This document shows positions 44,139 to 53,287 of a stretch of DNA of 64,000 nucleotides, one piece after another; within the stretch, counting starts at the first letter, position 1; each line of letters begins with the position of its first letter. The stretch comes from Anaerococcus octavius. Lineage in GTDB: Bacteria > Bacillota > Clostridia > Tissierellales > Peptoniphilaceae. The DNA lies in NCBI RefSeq assembly GCF_900445265.1, contig NZ_UFTA01000002.1, positions 1,843,941 to 1,907,940 on the forward strand. Direction: 5' to 3'. The notes under the pieces are model-generated. The model worked only from the letters and a program-made list of their open reading frames with translations. It searched no databases and was not told where the DNA came from. The translations under genes were made by a program, and so were the position numbers.

Positions 44139-44796
44139 TACCTCAACAATGATTTCCACAGTAACAATTGCCAACGATAGTGAAATTTTGGGAGATTTTA
44201 ATGTAAATCAACAAAAAACTCACAGCGAATCTTTGGTACCTATGATAGAAACATTGCTAGAACTTTTAGGAATGGAATTTAAAGATATTGATGAGTTTGT
44301 AATTGCAGAAGGTCCTGGTTCTTTTACTGGTCTTAGAATAGGTATGACTATTGCAAAAACTTTAGCCCAAGTTAATGATAAAAAATTAATACCAATTAGT
44401 ACTCTTTTAGCCCTTGCAAATAATTCTTCAAGCGATAATCTAAAAGTCCCTATGCTAGATGCTAGAGGAAATAGGGTCTACGGTGCAGTTTATGATAAAG
44501 ATTTCAATGAAATTATAAAAGAAGATTTATACACCATAGAAGACTTTTCAGAAATGGTAAATGATTTGGATGAAGAAAATGAACTTATAGGAGATATTTC
44601 TTTAAAATATGAAGATTTATTTGAAAAAGCAAAAGTTTTGCCAATTAATTTTAGAAATACTATAGGTAAGTCTTTGATAAAACTAGCTTTAGAAAATAAA
44701 AATGACTATGACCTATACCAACTAGTACCAAATTATTTAAGAAAATCTCAAGCTGAAAGAGAGCTTTTAAGAAATGATCAGAAAAATGGAAATTAG
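44119..44796 (+). CDS. tsaB: tRNA t6A biosynthesis protein TsaB
   Basis: A 225-residue ASKHA-fold protein. The N-terminus MNILAIDTSTMISTVTI and GPGSFTGLRIGMTIAKTLA (about 65-83) are TsaB (YeaZ) signatures. It is the non-catalytic partner of TsaD. Its gene overlaps tsaE by 20 bp and rimI by 23 bp, so the four genes are made as a unit. Confidence 0.94.
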   Translation: MNILAIDTSTMISTVTIANDSEILGDFNVNQQKTHSESLVPMIETLLELLGMEFKDIDEFVIAEGPGSFTGLRIGMTIAKTLAQVNDKKLIPISTLLALANNSSSDNLKVPMLDARGNRVYGAVYDKDFNEIIKEDLYTIEDFSEMVNDLDEENELIGDISLKYEDLFEKAKVLPINFRNTIGKSLIKLALENKNDYDLYQLVPNYLRKSQAERELLRNDQKNGN

Positions 44797-45208
44797 TGAT
44801 GCAAATGAGGTTTATGATATAGAAAATCAAGCTTTTTTCGAACCTTGGTCAAAGAAAAATCTTATCAAAGACTTAAAATCTAATACATTTTTAAATCACT
44901 ATGTAGCAGAAATAGATGGCAAGATAGTAGGCTTTTATATATCAAGCCATGTTCTAGATCAAGTAGAGATATTTACTATAGCGGTTGATCATGGTTTTAA
45001 AAAAATGGGTATAGCTACTAGCTTACTTAATCATTTAGTAGAAACTAGCCTAAGTAATAATATGAAAGAAATCTGGTTAGAAGTATCTACAAAAAATACT
45101 CCTGCTATAAATTTATACAAAAAATTTGGTTTTGAAGTAATGGGCATTAGAAAAAATTACTACCAAAAACTTGGTGAAGATGCCTACAATATGAAAAAGG
45201 AATTGTAA
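44774..45208 (+). CDS. rimI: Ribosomal protein S18 alanine N-acetyltransferase-like RimI
   Basis: A 144-residue GNAT acetyltransferase. The acetyl-CoA site is HGFKKMGIATSLLNHL (a Q/R-x-x-G-x-A variant, about 74-90), and NLYKKFGFEVMGIRKNYY is the C-terminal RimI-type signature. Location between tsaB and tsaD is the usual one in Firmicutes. An alternative start four codons downstream (MEISDANE) is possible. Confidence 0.9.
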   Translation: MIRKMEISDANEVYDIENQAFFEPWSKKNLIKDLKSNTFLNHYVAEIDGKIVGFYISSHVLDQVEIFTIAVDHGFKKMGIATSLLNHLVETSLSNNMKEIWLEVSTKNTPAINLYKKFGFEVMGIRKNYYQKLGEDAYNMKKEL

Positions 45209-46218
45209 TGACAGATTTTTATACTATGGGAATTGAAACCAGCTGCGATGATAGCTGTGTAGCAATTATAAAAAATGATAGAGAACTTTTAGTAAATTTA
45301 ATATCTTCACAAATTGATATTCATACACTTTTTGGTGGAGTAGTTCCAGAGATTGCCAGTAGAAAACATCTAGAAGCTATAAATCCTTTGATAAAAAAAG
45401 CCCTAGATGATGCAAACTTGACCTACGATGATATAGATTTAATTTCAGTTACCAAGGGTCCAGGTCTTATGGGATCACTTTTAGTAGGGATTTCTGCTGC
45501 TAAGGCCTTATCACTTGCTACAAATACTCCCATGATTGGTGCAAACCATATGCAAGGACATATTTGTGCAAATTATATAGCTCACAAAGATTTACAACCG
45601 CCGTTTGTCACCCTAGTTGTAAGTGGAGGACATACTTATCTTGTAAAAGTAAATTCATATACAAATTATGAAGTTGTAGGCAAAACTCGCGATGATGCAG
45701 CAGGAGAATCTTTTGACAAAGTAGCTCGCAAAATGGGACTTGGCTATCCAGGAGGTCCCAAAATTGATAAACTTGCCAAAGAAGGCAATAAAGAAGCTAT
45801 AGATTTTCCAAGGGTAAGGCTGGAAAAAAATTCTTACGATTTTTCATTTTCGGGCTTAAAAACAGCGGTTTTAAATTATATAAACCAAGAAGAACAAAAG
45901 TGTCATGAGATTAATAAGGCAGATCTTGCTGCAAGTTTCCAGGAAGCAGTAGTTGATGTTTTAGTAGAAAAGTCTATGAGACTTTTAAAGGAAACAGGTT
46001 ATGATAAATTCGCCCTAAGTGGGGGAGTTGCTGCAAATAGTAGATTGCAAGATAGAATGCGTGAAGAATGTAAAAAAGAAAATATAAAATTCTACTATCC
46101 ATCAATAGAACTTTGTACAGATAATGCAGCAATGATAGCTATGGCAGGTTACTTAAACTACCAAGATGGCGAAATTAGTGATAAATTTATGAAAGTTTAC
46201 CCAAACTTAGAAATATAA
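45208..46218 (+). CDS. tsaD: tRNA N6-adenosine threonylcarbamoyltransferase TsaD
   Basis: A 336-residue enzyme (also Gcp/YgjD). GIETSCDDSCVAI is the N-terminal phosphate loop, NHMQGH holds the metal-binding histidines, and VSGGHTYLV and LSGGVAANSRL are nucleotide-binding motifs. Full length with no gaps. It shares one base with rimI. Confidence 0.96.
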   Translation: MTDFYTMGIETSCDDSCVAIIKNDRELLVNLISSQIDIHTLFGGVVPEIASRKHLEAINPLIKKALDDANLTYDDIDLISVTKGPGLMGSLLVGISAAKALSLATNTPMIGANHMQGHICANYIAHKDLQPPFVTLVVSGGHTYLVKVNSYTNYEVVGKTRDDAAGESFDKVARKMGLGYPGGPKIDKLAKEGNKEAIDFPRVRLEKNSYDFSFSGLKTAVLNYINQEEQKCHEINKADLAASFQEAVVDVLVEKSMRLLKETGYDKFALSGGVAANSRLQDRMREECKKENIKFYYPSIELCTDNAAMIAMAGYLNYQDGEISDKFMKVYPNLEI

Positions 46219-46233
46219 GATATAATATAAAAT

Positions 46234-46587
46234 ATGAGAAAACGCAGAAGTGAAGATTTAGACTTATTAAGAAAATTTAATAAAATGCAAACTACAAGCT
46301 CAGTTATTTGGATACTAGCAGGAGTTGGTATTTTAGCATTTGGAGTGTATTATAAAGAAATTTTTGAAATTATTTTTGGAGCACTTACAACTATATATGG
46401 CATAGCGGTTCTAAAAAATAGAAATGTAAGTCTAAATGCAATTGCAAGAAGGGAAAAGAAAAGGCTCAATTTTTTAGTTCTTGCTATTGTGGTATTTTCA
46501 CTAGTAAATCCAATAGGAAATATACCGGTGATTTATGACTTATACAAAAGAGATTATGTCATAAGAGGAGGATTTGATGAAAAATAA
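46234..46587 (+). CDS. Small membrane protein preceding the S41 protease
   Basis: A 117-residue protein with three hydrophobic segments (about 18-36, 39-55 and 74-92) and basic stretches at both ends of the pairs. I do not recognise it. It follows tsaD by 15 bp and overlaps the S41 lipoprotein gene, so it may be a partner of that protease or a by-passenger of the operon. Confidence 0.6.
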   Translation: MRKRRSEDLDLLRKFNKMQTTSSVIWILAGVGILAFGVYYKEIFEIIFGALTTIYGIAVLKNRNVSLNAIARREKKRLNFLVLAIVVFSLVNPIGNIPVIYDLYKRDYVIRGGFDEK

Positions 46588-47980
46588 AGTCAAGATTTTT
46601 TGTCTAATCCTTGTTTTTATGCTTATAAATACTTCTTGTGCAAAAAGAAGATTGGACCAATTAGAAACTAGGCGTACACAAACAATAGCTAGCGATGGTG
46701 GATACAATGGAACAGATGATGTGTTTTATCCAGATAATATAGATAAATACAATGTAGAAACTTATTTAAAGTGGTATAAAGACTTACAAAACCCACCCAA
46801 ATTACAACTACCAAATCCAGAAAGTCCAAAACCCTTAACTAATAAAGAAATGGTAGAGGACTTTAACTATGTATTTAATGAATTAAAGTCAAATTATCCT
46901 TTCTTTAAAGTTTTAAAAAGAGACTATAATATAGACTTTTTAGGCTCTTATGATAAATATCTAAAAAGAATAGAAAGTGCAAAAACTGACCAAGAATTTA
47001 TAGACGAAATGACTGGTATAATGGGTGAGCTTAACAATTATCACGCTCGTATAGCAGATACTGCCTATGTAGAAAATACATTGAAATATTATTCTAAGAA
47101 CTGGAACACTCCATCAATTTATTATGAATTTTTAAAAATGAATAAGCAAGTTGTTAGAAATCGCTATAATTTACAAGGTGAGCAAACATCTTCTGATGGA
47201 GAAAAAGTTCAAAAAAGATCTATGCCATTTATAAATAAAAACAAAGCATCAAATTTAAGCTTAGAAATGCCGGCAGAAGGCATAGCTTTATTAAAGGTAA
47301 ATGCTATGGTAGATCCGGAAAAATTTAGTGAAGATGAGGATGTTTTAAATGAGTTTTTAAGAAATAAACACCTCTATAAGGTCCTTATTATAGATATTCG
47401 CCAAAATTATGGAGGTAATATGGATTACTGGCAAAAATTTCTCTTGCCAAAAATATTAAAAAGTCCAAAATCCGTAACCAATCATTTATTTTTTAAAAAC
47501 TCAGATAGGGCCAAACTAATCCTAGCTGATGATACTTTAAATGTTCAAAAATTAAAAGACGTAGATATTTCAGGAGTAAAACTAAATCATTCTAGCGATT
47601 TAAAAGACTTTGATTATTATATAAAAGATACCATAACAATAAATCCAGATGAAAGTGAAAAAGAATATGGTTTTGATGGCAATATTTATCTAATGGTAGA
47701 TAAGGCAGTATTTTCTGCAGCAGAAGGGATGGCAAGTTTTATGAAACACTCAGATGCTGCCCAGCTAGTTGGAGAAACAACTGGAGGAGATGGGATAACT
47801 CTTGGAGTAATAAATGATGTAATGCCAAATTCTGGCTTAGTATTTACCTATACAAATACCTTAGGCTACGCTCCAGATGGATCGATAAACGCAGAAAAGC
47901 GCACAGTTCCAGATATAGAATCAGAATCGTTTAAGAACTCTATTGAAACAATTGAAGAAATTGAAGATGGCAATTTTTAA
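46577..47980 (+). CDS. S41-family peptidase lipoprotein
   Basis: A 467-residue protein. The signal ends in the lipobox INTSC, so it would be a membrane-anchored lipoprotein outside the cell. AAGAGGAGG sets the start at the ATG at 46577 rather than the TTG one codon earlier. The S41 (tail-specific protease) core starts at about 240: IIDIRQNYGGN and VFSAAEGMA with the likely nucleophile S380, then GETTGGDG. No clear PDZ domain precedes it, in contrast to the CtpA type. Substrate unknown. Confidence 0.82.
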   Translation: MKNKVKIFCLILVFMLINTSCAKRRLDQLETRRTQTIASDGGYNGTDDVFYPDNIDKYNVETYLKWYKDLQNPPKLQLPNPESPKPLTNKEMVEDFNYVFNELKSNYPFFKVLKRDYNIDFLGSYDKYLKRIESAKTDQEFIDEMTGIMGELNNYHARIADTAYVENTLKYYSKNWNTPSIYYEFLKMNKQVVRNRYNLQGEQTSSDGEKVQKRSMPFINKNKASNLSLEMPAEGIALLKVNAMVDPEKFSEDEDVLNEFLRNKHLYKVLIIDIRQNYGGNMDYWQKFLLPKILKSPKSVTNHLFFKNSDRAKLILADDTLNVQKLKDVDISGVKLNHSSDLKDFDYYIKDTITINPDESEKEYGFDGNIYLMVDKAVFSAAEGMASFMKHSDAAQLVGETTGGDGITLGVINDVMPNSGLVFTYTNTLGYAPDGSINAEKRTVPDIESESFKNSIETIEEIEDGNF

Positions 47981-48010
47981 AAATAAATTTAATATTATAA
48001 TTAGAAAAAT

Positions 48011-48048
48011 AAAAAAATATGAGAATTTATCAAATTCTCATATTTTTT
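48011..48048. terminator. Bidirectional terminator between S41 and small membrane genes
   Basis: AAATATGAGAATTT and AAATTCTCATATTT form a perfect 14-bp stem with a 3-base loop, flanked by A and T runs, between two convergent genes. Confidence 0.85.
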
Positions 48049-48071
48049 ATTAGAAATTTTATATTTAAAAT

Positions 48072-48356
48072 TTACTTACCAGATTTCTTAGCTAAATTTG
48101 GACTATAAATTATTAGCTTTTTAAAGCCAGTATATATTCTATGAATAGAGTATATAAGTAAAGGTGGCTTAATTAAGAAATACGTATAATAGTTTACATC
48201 CTTCGTAAAGACATTCCCTCCGGTCCTACTTAAAATGAGGTCTGAAATATTATTTGAAGTTATATTACGAGCTATAATAATCCCTATTAGCCCAAATATA
48301 AAGTCTAAGCACATTAACTTTAATAGCATTGACTTGCTTTTTTTGTCATCATCCAT
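48072..48356 (-). CDS. Small membrane protein, unknown
   Basis: A 94-residue protein with a charged N-terminus (MDDDKKSKS) and hydrophobic segments at about 8-30 and 56-76. GAGGAGG lies 9 bases before the ATG at 48356; the six upstream codons of the open frame are that ribosome site itself and are excluded. Not recognised. It is downstream of the EF-hand surface protein but separated by 167 bases. Confidence 0.55.
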   Translation of the reverse strand: MDDDKKSKSMLLKLMCLDFIFGLIGIIIARNITSNNISDLILSRTGGNVFTKDVNYYTYFLIKPPLLIYSIHRIYTGFKKLIIYSPNLAKKSGK

Positions 48357-48494
48357 TTGTTTGTTCCTCCTCAAAAAATAATTAACATATAAATGGGTTT
48401 TAATAACATTAGTCTCTTTTCTTTTAACTTATTCGAATATTTAATATAATCTTACTTCCCGTTATATACTATTCAATTTTGAAAATTATACAAT

Positions 48495-48530
48495 TTAAAA
48501 AGCTAGCTCAATTGATTCGGGTTTCAATTG
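48495..48530 (-). terminator. Probable terminator of the large EF-hand surface protein gene
   Basis: CAATTGA (48509-48515) and TCAATTG (48524-48530) form a 7-bp stem overlapping the 3' end of the gene. In the minus sense it is followed by GAGCTAGC and T5, so it resembles a terminator with an offset T run. The remaining gap up to 48356 is featureless. Confidence 0.4.
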
Positions 48531-50287
48531 TATTTTTTCATTATAAATAAGCTAATTCCTGCAATTAAAAGCACTTTAGAAATAGTTTTCAAACCTGATA
48601 TTCCAGTTTTAGCGTTATTTGCAGCTTTCACACTTTTTTCACTTTGATTTGAAGAAGATTTTGGCTGCTTAATTACAGTGGCTGTAGTATCTCCAACAAT
48701 TGGTGTAGTTGTTGTAACTGTTTTATTTTGTGTTGGAGTGTTTATTTCTTCGTAGCTTGTATTTTGATAATTGCTAGCTACTGGCTCATTCTCCTTATAA
48801 TATTCATAGGATTCTCCAATCTCACCGTCGCCATTTTTATCAATCATAAAAGGATATATCCAATCTCTATCTTTTTTTATAGGGATATCAAATTTATCTG
48901 TGGAAATAACTTCTTCGACTGTTAAGGGATATTTCCCGTCAGTATTCATATTATCAAGTTCATTTCTTTGTTCATCAGTTAAATCTAAATAAGCTTGGCG
49001 AGTTTTGGTGTTTTTATAAAAGGGAGATTGGTACAAATCATCGTTTAAATTTGATTTGCTATTTTCGTCTAAAATATATTCTTTTTCTGGATAATCATAG
49101 TGATTTCTATCATCTTCGTCTATCTTACCATCACTATTTTTATCATGCATAAATGGATATAACCAATTATCGCTATTGATTGGAAGATTATATTTATCAC
49201 TAGCTTCTAATTCTTCAATAGATAAATATTCATCGCCGTTTAGATTTAAGACATCAAGTTCTAGTCTTTGCTCCTCGCTTAGATTTTCATAATAAGATCT
49301 AGTTCGATTTTTAATATAAAATATTGAATCATATTTGTAGTTACTAAATTTTTCATCATCACTAAATTCTTTATCGTTAGAAATATCTGGTGTATCTGTT
49401 ATTAACTTTGTAGCTGGATAGTTAATTTCTGGTTGATATTCTTCTTGATTGGTATGCTCATTTTTATTTTTAAAGCTATCCTTATCTTTATCAGGTATAA
49501 AATCTACTATCCATGCCGAATCATCATTATATGAGAGCTTTTCTTCTTCAATCTCAACTAAATCTATAAAGCCATTTTTGTTAGTATCCAAAGTTCTAAT
49601 ATAATTTCTTTGATCCTGGCTAGATTCTCTATAAGCTTCTTTCAGTGATTTTGTTTTAAAAAGTTTATTAACATCACTATTCCATTCACCAACCATACCG
49701 TCTATATCTCTATCTTGCATAAACTGGTAGGGGAATTCATAATAAAAGATTGGTAATGAATATTTTAAAGAATCCTCTAGCTCAGATAGAGTTAAAAATT
49801 TATTTTTACTATCTATTTTCATATTATCAAGCTCATCTTGTAAGCTTTTGTCTAGGTTAAGATAGGCTATAGTATATTTTGGATTATTATAAAAAATAGA
49901 CTCGGTATTTATATCCTTTAGGATATCAGGGTCCTGATTTTTAAGTTGTTCAATTTTTTCTATTTCCTTTAGAAAGTTATTGTAAGCGAAGCTTGTAGCA
50001 TGATTATCTTCTTCATTAAAACTTATATGCTTATTAGCATTTTCTATTGAAATATCATATAAACCTCTAAAGTAACTGTCACTATTTTGATAATTAGAAG
50101 AATCGATAGTTTGTTGAATAATTGCCTTTAAGTCATCGGAGTTATATATTTCTTTTTTGTTTAGAGACGAATTTAGTTCGTGATTGCTATATATAGTTGA
50201 GTTCATCTCATTGGTTGCAAAAGAAATATTTCCAGTAAATATAATTGAAATAAGTAATGCGCTTGCAAAAGTATTTATTTTTTTCAT
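48524..50287 (-). CDS. Surface protein with four EF-hand repeat modules and an atypical C-terminal anchor
   Basis: A 587-residue secreted protein. It has a Sec signal (1-24) and then an alpha-helical region to about 120. Four modules of roughly 72 residues follow, of the form SxFYxNxxTRxAYLxLxxEQRxELD, a first EF-hand-like loop, then W[IL]YPFM and a second loop such as DKNGDGEIGES or DKNSDGKIDED. Calcium-type loops with D at 1, 3 and 5 and G at 6 are clear in modules 1 (second loop), 2 (first loop), 3 and 4. A Thr/Ser-rich linker leads to NNAKTGISGL, a hydrophobic helix and MKKYN, a layout like a sortase signal but without LP before the TG. A calcium-binding adhesin or wall protein is likely; no family is recognised. 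Confidence 0.75.
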   Translation of the reverse strand: MKKINTFASALLISIIFTGNISFATNEMNSTIYSNHELNSSLNKKEIYNSDDLKAIIQQTIDSSNYQNSDSYFRGLYDISIENANKHISFNEEDNHATSFAYNNFLKEIEKIEQLKNQDPDILKDINTESIFYNNPKYTIAYLNLDKSLQDELDNMKIDSKNKFLTLSELEDSLKYSLPIFYYEFPYQFMQDRDIDGMVGEWNSDVNKLFKTKSLKEAYRESSQDQRNYIRTLDTNKNGFIDLVEIEEEKLSYNDDSAWIVDFIPDKDKDSFKNKNEHTNQEEYQPEINYPATKLITDTPDISNDKEFSDDEKFSNYKYDSIFYIKNRTRSYYENLSEEQRLELDVLNLNGDEYLSIEELEASDKYNLPINSDNWLYPFMHDKNSDGKIDEDDRNHYDYPEKEYILDENSKSNLNDDLYQSPFYKNTKTRQAYLDLTDEQRNELDNMNTDGKYPLTVEEVISTDKFDIPIKKDRDWIYPFMIDKNGDGEIGESYEYYKENEPVASNYQNTSYEEINTPTQNKTVTTTTPIVGDTTATVIKQPKSSSNQSEKSVKAANNAKTGISGLKTISKVLLIAGISLFIMKKYN

Positions 50288-50341
50288 AGTTTACCTCTCT
50301 GCTTCAATGTTAACTTAAAGATATATTTTTTGCAATTAAAA

Positions 50342-50364
50342 AAGCTAGGTTTTAAACCTAGCTT
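50342..50364 (-). terminator. Terminator of the smaller EF-hand surface protein gene
   Basis: AAGCTAGGTTT and AAACCTAGCTT form a perfect 11-bp stem, followed on the minus strand by T6. It separates the two EF-hand genes into different transcripts. Confidence 0.8.
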
Positions 50365-50371
50365 ATCAAAA

Positions 50372-51796
50372 TTATTTTTTATTTTTTTGATTTTTACTTA
50401 AGAAATAGTAAGCGCCTAGTGCTATAATTAATATACCTACTACATATCCAAGACTTTTTATACCTGTTTTTACAACGCTTGCTGCATTGGTATTTTCTCT
50501 TGGAGCTACTGTTTGGTTGGCTTCTGTTTCGTTAAAATTTTCTTCTTTGTTTTCTTCGCTATTTTTTTTTGCCTTATCTTCATCAGCAAGTTCTGGAGAT
50601 TTAGTTTCTTTATCTATGGTTACGGTTTTTGGTACTTCTTTTTCTTGTCTTGGATTTTCTGAATCTTTACTTACTTCATCATTAGTATTTTCTGCCCCGT
50701 TATCTGTTTGACTACCATCAGTATTTGACTCACTTAATGCTTTTTCAGTGAATGGATATAGCCATGAGTCAGATCCTAGGTTGGATGTATAGTTTGCAGA
50801 TGCATCTAGCTCTTCGTTTGATAATTTACCATCTTTGTTTGTATCTATGGCATCAAGTTCTCTTTTTTGAGCATCAGATAATTCTTTGTATTTACTACTT
50901 GTTTTATCATTTTTTATAAAAGCTGATTCGCTTTGGTTAGCTGTATTTCCAGTTGCTTGGCTAGGATTTTCTATGGTTTGACTTTCTTCTTCTAATTTAT
51001 CTTCTGATGAACCAGTATTGCCTGCTGTGAAGTTTTGGTTTGCTATTTCGCTTTCTTCTTCACTGTCTAAGGAGTCTGGGATTTTAAAATTTTCCTTATC
51101 TGGGCTAGCTAAAAACTCTTTTAAAAGCTCATTAGCTTTTGGATTTTCCTTATTTTCGCTGGCTACTTTTAAAAGCTTATCGTATTTTGCTTGTTGCTTT
51201 TCATCAGCTAGATAATAGTTTTTTGAATTTTGAATAGCCTTTATAGCTTGGTCGATGTCTTCGTTATTGTTATTATCTTCATCTAAGAAAAGTCTTCCTT
51301 CTTCTATAAAAGCAGTCGTAGCTTCTCCTATACTTTGTATTTCTTGATCGGTTAAGGCTACTTGATTATCAGCTTGTTTGTGGCTAATTAATAATTGTAG
51401 ATAATCGCTTTGTGCTTTGACTTTTTCTAGGTCATCACTGTTTAAAATTTTTTCGCTATCTTTGATAACTTCTGCAAAGTTTTGCTTATCAAGTTTTTTA
51501 ATCAGTTCGATATTTACCTTTAGGTCATAGCGAAGCTTATACTCTTCACCAAAGTTTTTTGCAATATTTCCTAAACCCTGGTCTAGGTTAGGATCTTCAT
51601 TTATATTATTATTTTTTTCTTCTAATAAATTTTGGTAGGCTTCTATTTCGCTTTTAGATGCTTTATCAAAATTTTCTAGAGTATTTATTTCTTCTATTTT
51701 TTTAGCACTTTCACTTGCAAAGGATTTTGTAGTTGGTGCAATTAGTCCAATAGCAAGGGAGAGAGCTAGTATTTTACTGTATTTTTTAATTTTCAT
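50372..51796 (-). CDS. Surface protein with one EF-hand module, related to its neighbour
   Basis: A 474-residue protein. The open frame extends 22 codons further, but the ATG at 51796 gives a normal signal peptide (MKIKKYSKILALSLAIG... SFAS) and lies after AAAGAAAGAG. Residues about 30-240 are helical and rich in Lys/Glu/Asp. One module near 285-350 (KYKELSDAQKRELDAIDTNK, then DGKLSNEELD and WLYPF) contains a canonical EF-hand loop and matches the modules of the adjacent protein. A Glu/Ser/Asn-rich linker leads to VVKTGIKSLG, a hydrophobic helix and KNQKNKK. The two genes look like divergent duplicates. Confidence 0.75.
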   Translation of the reverse strand: MKIKKYSKILALSLAIGLIAPTTKSFASESAKKIEEINTLENFDKASKSEIEAYQNLLEEKNNNINEDPNLDQGLGNIAKNFGEEYKLRYDLKVNIELIKKLDKQNFAEVIKDSEKILNSDDLEKVKAQSDYLQLLISHKQADNQVALTDQEIQSIGEATTAFIEEGRLFLDEDNNNNEDIDQAIKAIQNSKNYYLADEKQQAKYDKLLKVASENKENPKANELLKEFLASPDKENFKIPDSLDSEEESEIANQNFTAGNTGSSEDKLEEESQTIENPSQATGNTANQSESAFIKNDKTSSKYKELSDAQKRELDAIDTNKDGKLSNEELDASANYTSNLGSDSWLYPFTEKALSESNTDGSQTDNGAENTNDEVSKDSENPRQEKEVPKTVTIDKETKSPELADEDKAKKNSEENKEENFNETEANQTVAPRENTNAASVVKTGIKSLGYVVGILIIALGAYYFLSKNQKNKK

Positions 51797-51862
51797 AATA
51801 AACTCTTTCTTTATGCATTTCTTTCCTATTATTATATTAAAAAATAAGTATTTTTCAATCAA

Positions 51863-51891
51863 AAAAGCTAGAAGTAAGTCTTCTAGCTTTT
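51863..51891 (-). terminator. Terminator of the xpaC-telA operon
   Basis: AAAAGCTAGAAG and CTTCTAGCTTTT form a perfect 12-bp stem with a 5-base loop, 8 bases after the FakA-like gene in the minus sense. Confidence 0.85.
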
Positions 51892-51898
51892 AAAAAAT

Positions 51899-52159
51899 TT
51901 ATCCCTTTAATCCTTCTGCTTGTCTTAGCATATTTTCTACAACTATGTCATGGATTTCCCCAAGACTTGCTGCATATTCTAAAATTTCCCAAGGCTTGTT
52001 TGTATGAAAGTGGATTTTGATTAATTCTTCATCACCTACTGCAAGTAGGCTATCGCCTTCAAAGTTTTCTGTAATATGATCAAAAATTTCATCTTCATCT
52101 AGGTCCTCTCCTGCTATTAGCAGTTGAGTATCAAATTTAAAATCTCCTATATCTACCAT
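51899..52159 (-). CDS. Free-standing FakA-like (DAK1_2) domain protein
   Basis: An 86-residue protein that corresponds to only one internal segment of FakA, the fatty acid kinase catalytic subunit: FDTQLLIAGEDLDEDEI, GDSLLAVGDEELIKIHFHTN and EILEYAASLGEIHDIVVENM follow the C-terminal part of that protein in order. The N-terminal ATP-binding DhaL domain is absent, so it cannot be a kinase by itself. AGGAGGAAATT before the ATG shows it is a real gene, not the remains of a longer one. It follows telA by 9 bp and probably works with XpaC/TelA. Confidence 0.7.
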   Translation of the reverse strand: MVDIGDFKFDTQLLIAGEDLDEDEIFDHITENFEGDSLLAVGDEELIKIHFHTNKPWEILEYAASLGEIHDIVVENMLRQAEGLKG

Positions 52160-52168
52160 AATTTCCTC

Positions 52169-53287
52169 CTAATTATTATTTCCTTTTGTTAAATTTCTTT
52201 TAAGTTCATCTTCTAGCCTAGCAATTTCTGCTTGGGCCAAGGTTCTATTTTTCTTACCCTCGATTTGGATATTTCTAACTTCTTCTATTGTAGAAATAAG
52301 TTGCTCGTTGGTATGTTTTATTGTATCAAGATCTATAATTCCACGTTCTGTAGCCTTTGCTGTTTCTATAGTATTTTGTTTTAGAGTATCTGCATTTTTT
52401 CTTAAAAGCTCATTGGTTAAATCAGTTACTCTTTGTTGAGTGGCAATAGCTTGGTTGGTATGGTTCATTCCTAGAGCTAAAACCATTTGGTTTTTCCATA
52501 GGGGAATGGTATTTACAATTGTGGTTTGAATTTTTTCTGCCATTATAGAGTTAGATGATTGGACCATCCTAATTTGTGGAGCCATTTGAATACTGACCAT
52601 GCGGGTTAAGTCTAAGTCGTGAAGTTTTTTTTCAAATCTATTTGCTTGAGCTTTCATATCATTTACTTTTTGAGCATCAAGGGGTAGATTAGATTCTTTT
52701 GCTTGAGCTTCTAGGGCAGGTATTTCTTTAGCGTAAGTTTCTTGAAGTTTTCTATTGCCAGCTTCTATATACATAGTGATTTCTTTGTAGTATTCTTCAT
52801 TTAGATCATACATTTGATCAAGCATAGATATATCTTTCATCAAAGTTATTTGATGATTTTCTAAAGTTTTTGCTACTTCATCTATATTTTTTTCTGCTGA
52901 TTGGTAGCGTACTTTTAAATCATCTATCTTGTTTGCTTGTTTTTTGAAAAATCCAAGTGGACCGGAAGCTTCTTCACGCTCCATATCACGAATATCCATA
53001 ACCACAGAATCTAGTAATCCACCGATTTCCCCAAGATCCTTATTACGAACTGTGTCTAGAGTTTTTTCGCTAAAATTGGAAATTTTTTTTTGAGCTCCAG
53101 ACCCGTATTGTAAGATAATATTTGTATCATCAAGTTTTATTTTTTTAGAGAAATCATCTATCATTTTTTCTTCTTCTGGAGAAAATTTTACATTATTCTC
53201 TACCAAATCAGGAGTTTCATTAGTTATATTATCTAATTTGCTGTCATTTTCATCAGCCCCATCTAGGGTTAATTTTATATCACTCAT
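52169..53287 (-). CDS. telA: TelA-family toxic anion resistance protein
   Basis: A 372-residue soluble, mostly helical protein of the TelA/KlaA family, linked to tellurite and other envelope stresses though its mechanism is unclear. DIRDMEREEASGPLGFF (near 100) and the long coiled-coil segment with QMAPQIRMVQ and IPLWKNQMVLALG are typical. The ATG at 53287 overlaps the xpaC stop by 4 bp and has GGAG upstream, so it is preferred over the TTG four codons earlier. Confidence 0.9.
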   Translation of the reverse strand: MSDIKLTLDGADENDSKLDNITNETPDLVENNVKFSPEEEKMIDDFSKKIKLDDTNIILQYGSGAQKKISNFSEKTLDTVRNKDLGEIGGLLDSVVMDIRDMEREEASGPLGFFKKQANKIDDLKVRYQSAEKNIDEVAKTLENHQITLMKDISMLDQMYDLNEEYYKEITMYIEAGNRKLQETYAKEIPALEAQAKESNLPLDAQKVNDMKAQANRFEKKLHDLDLTRMVSIQMAPQIRMVQSSNSIMAEKIQTTIVNTIPLWKNQMVLALGMNHTNQAIATQQRVTDLTNELLRKNADTLKQNTIETAKATERGIIDLDTIKHTNEQLISTIEEVRNIQIEGKKNRTLAQAEIARLEDELKRNLTKGNNN

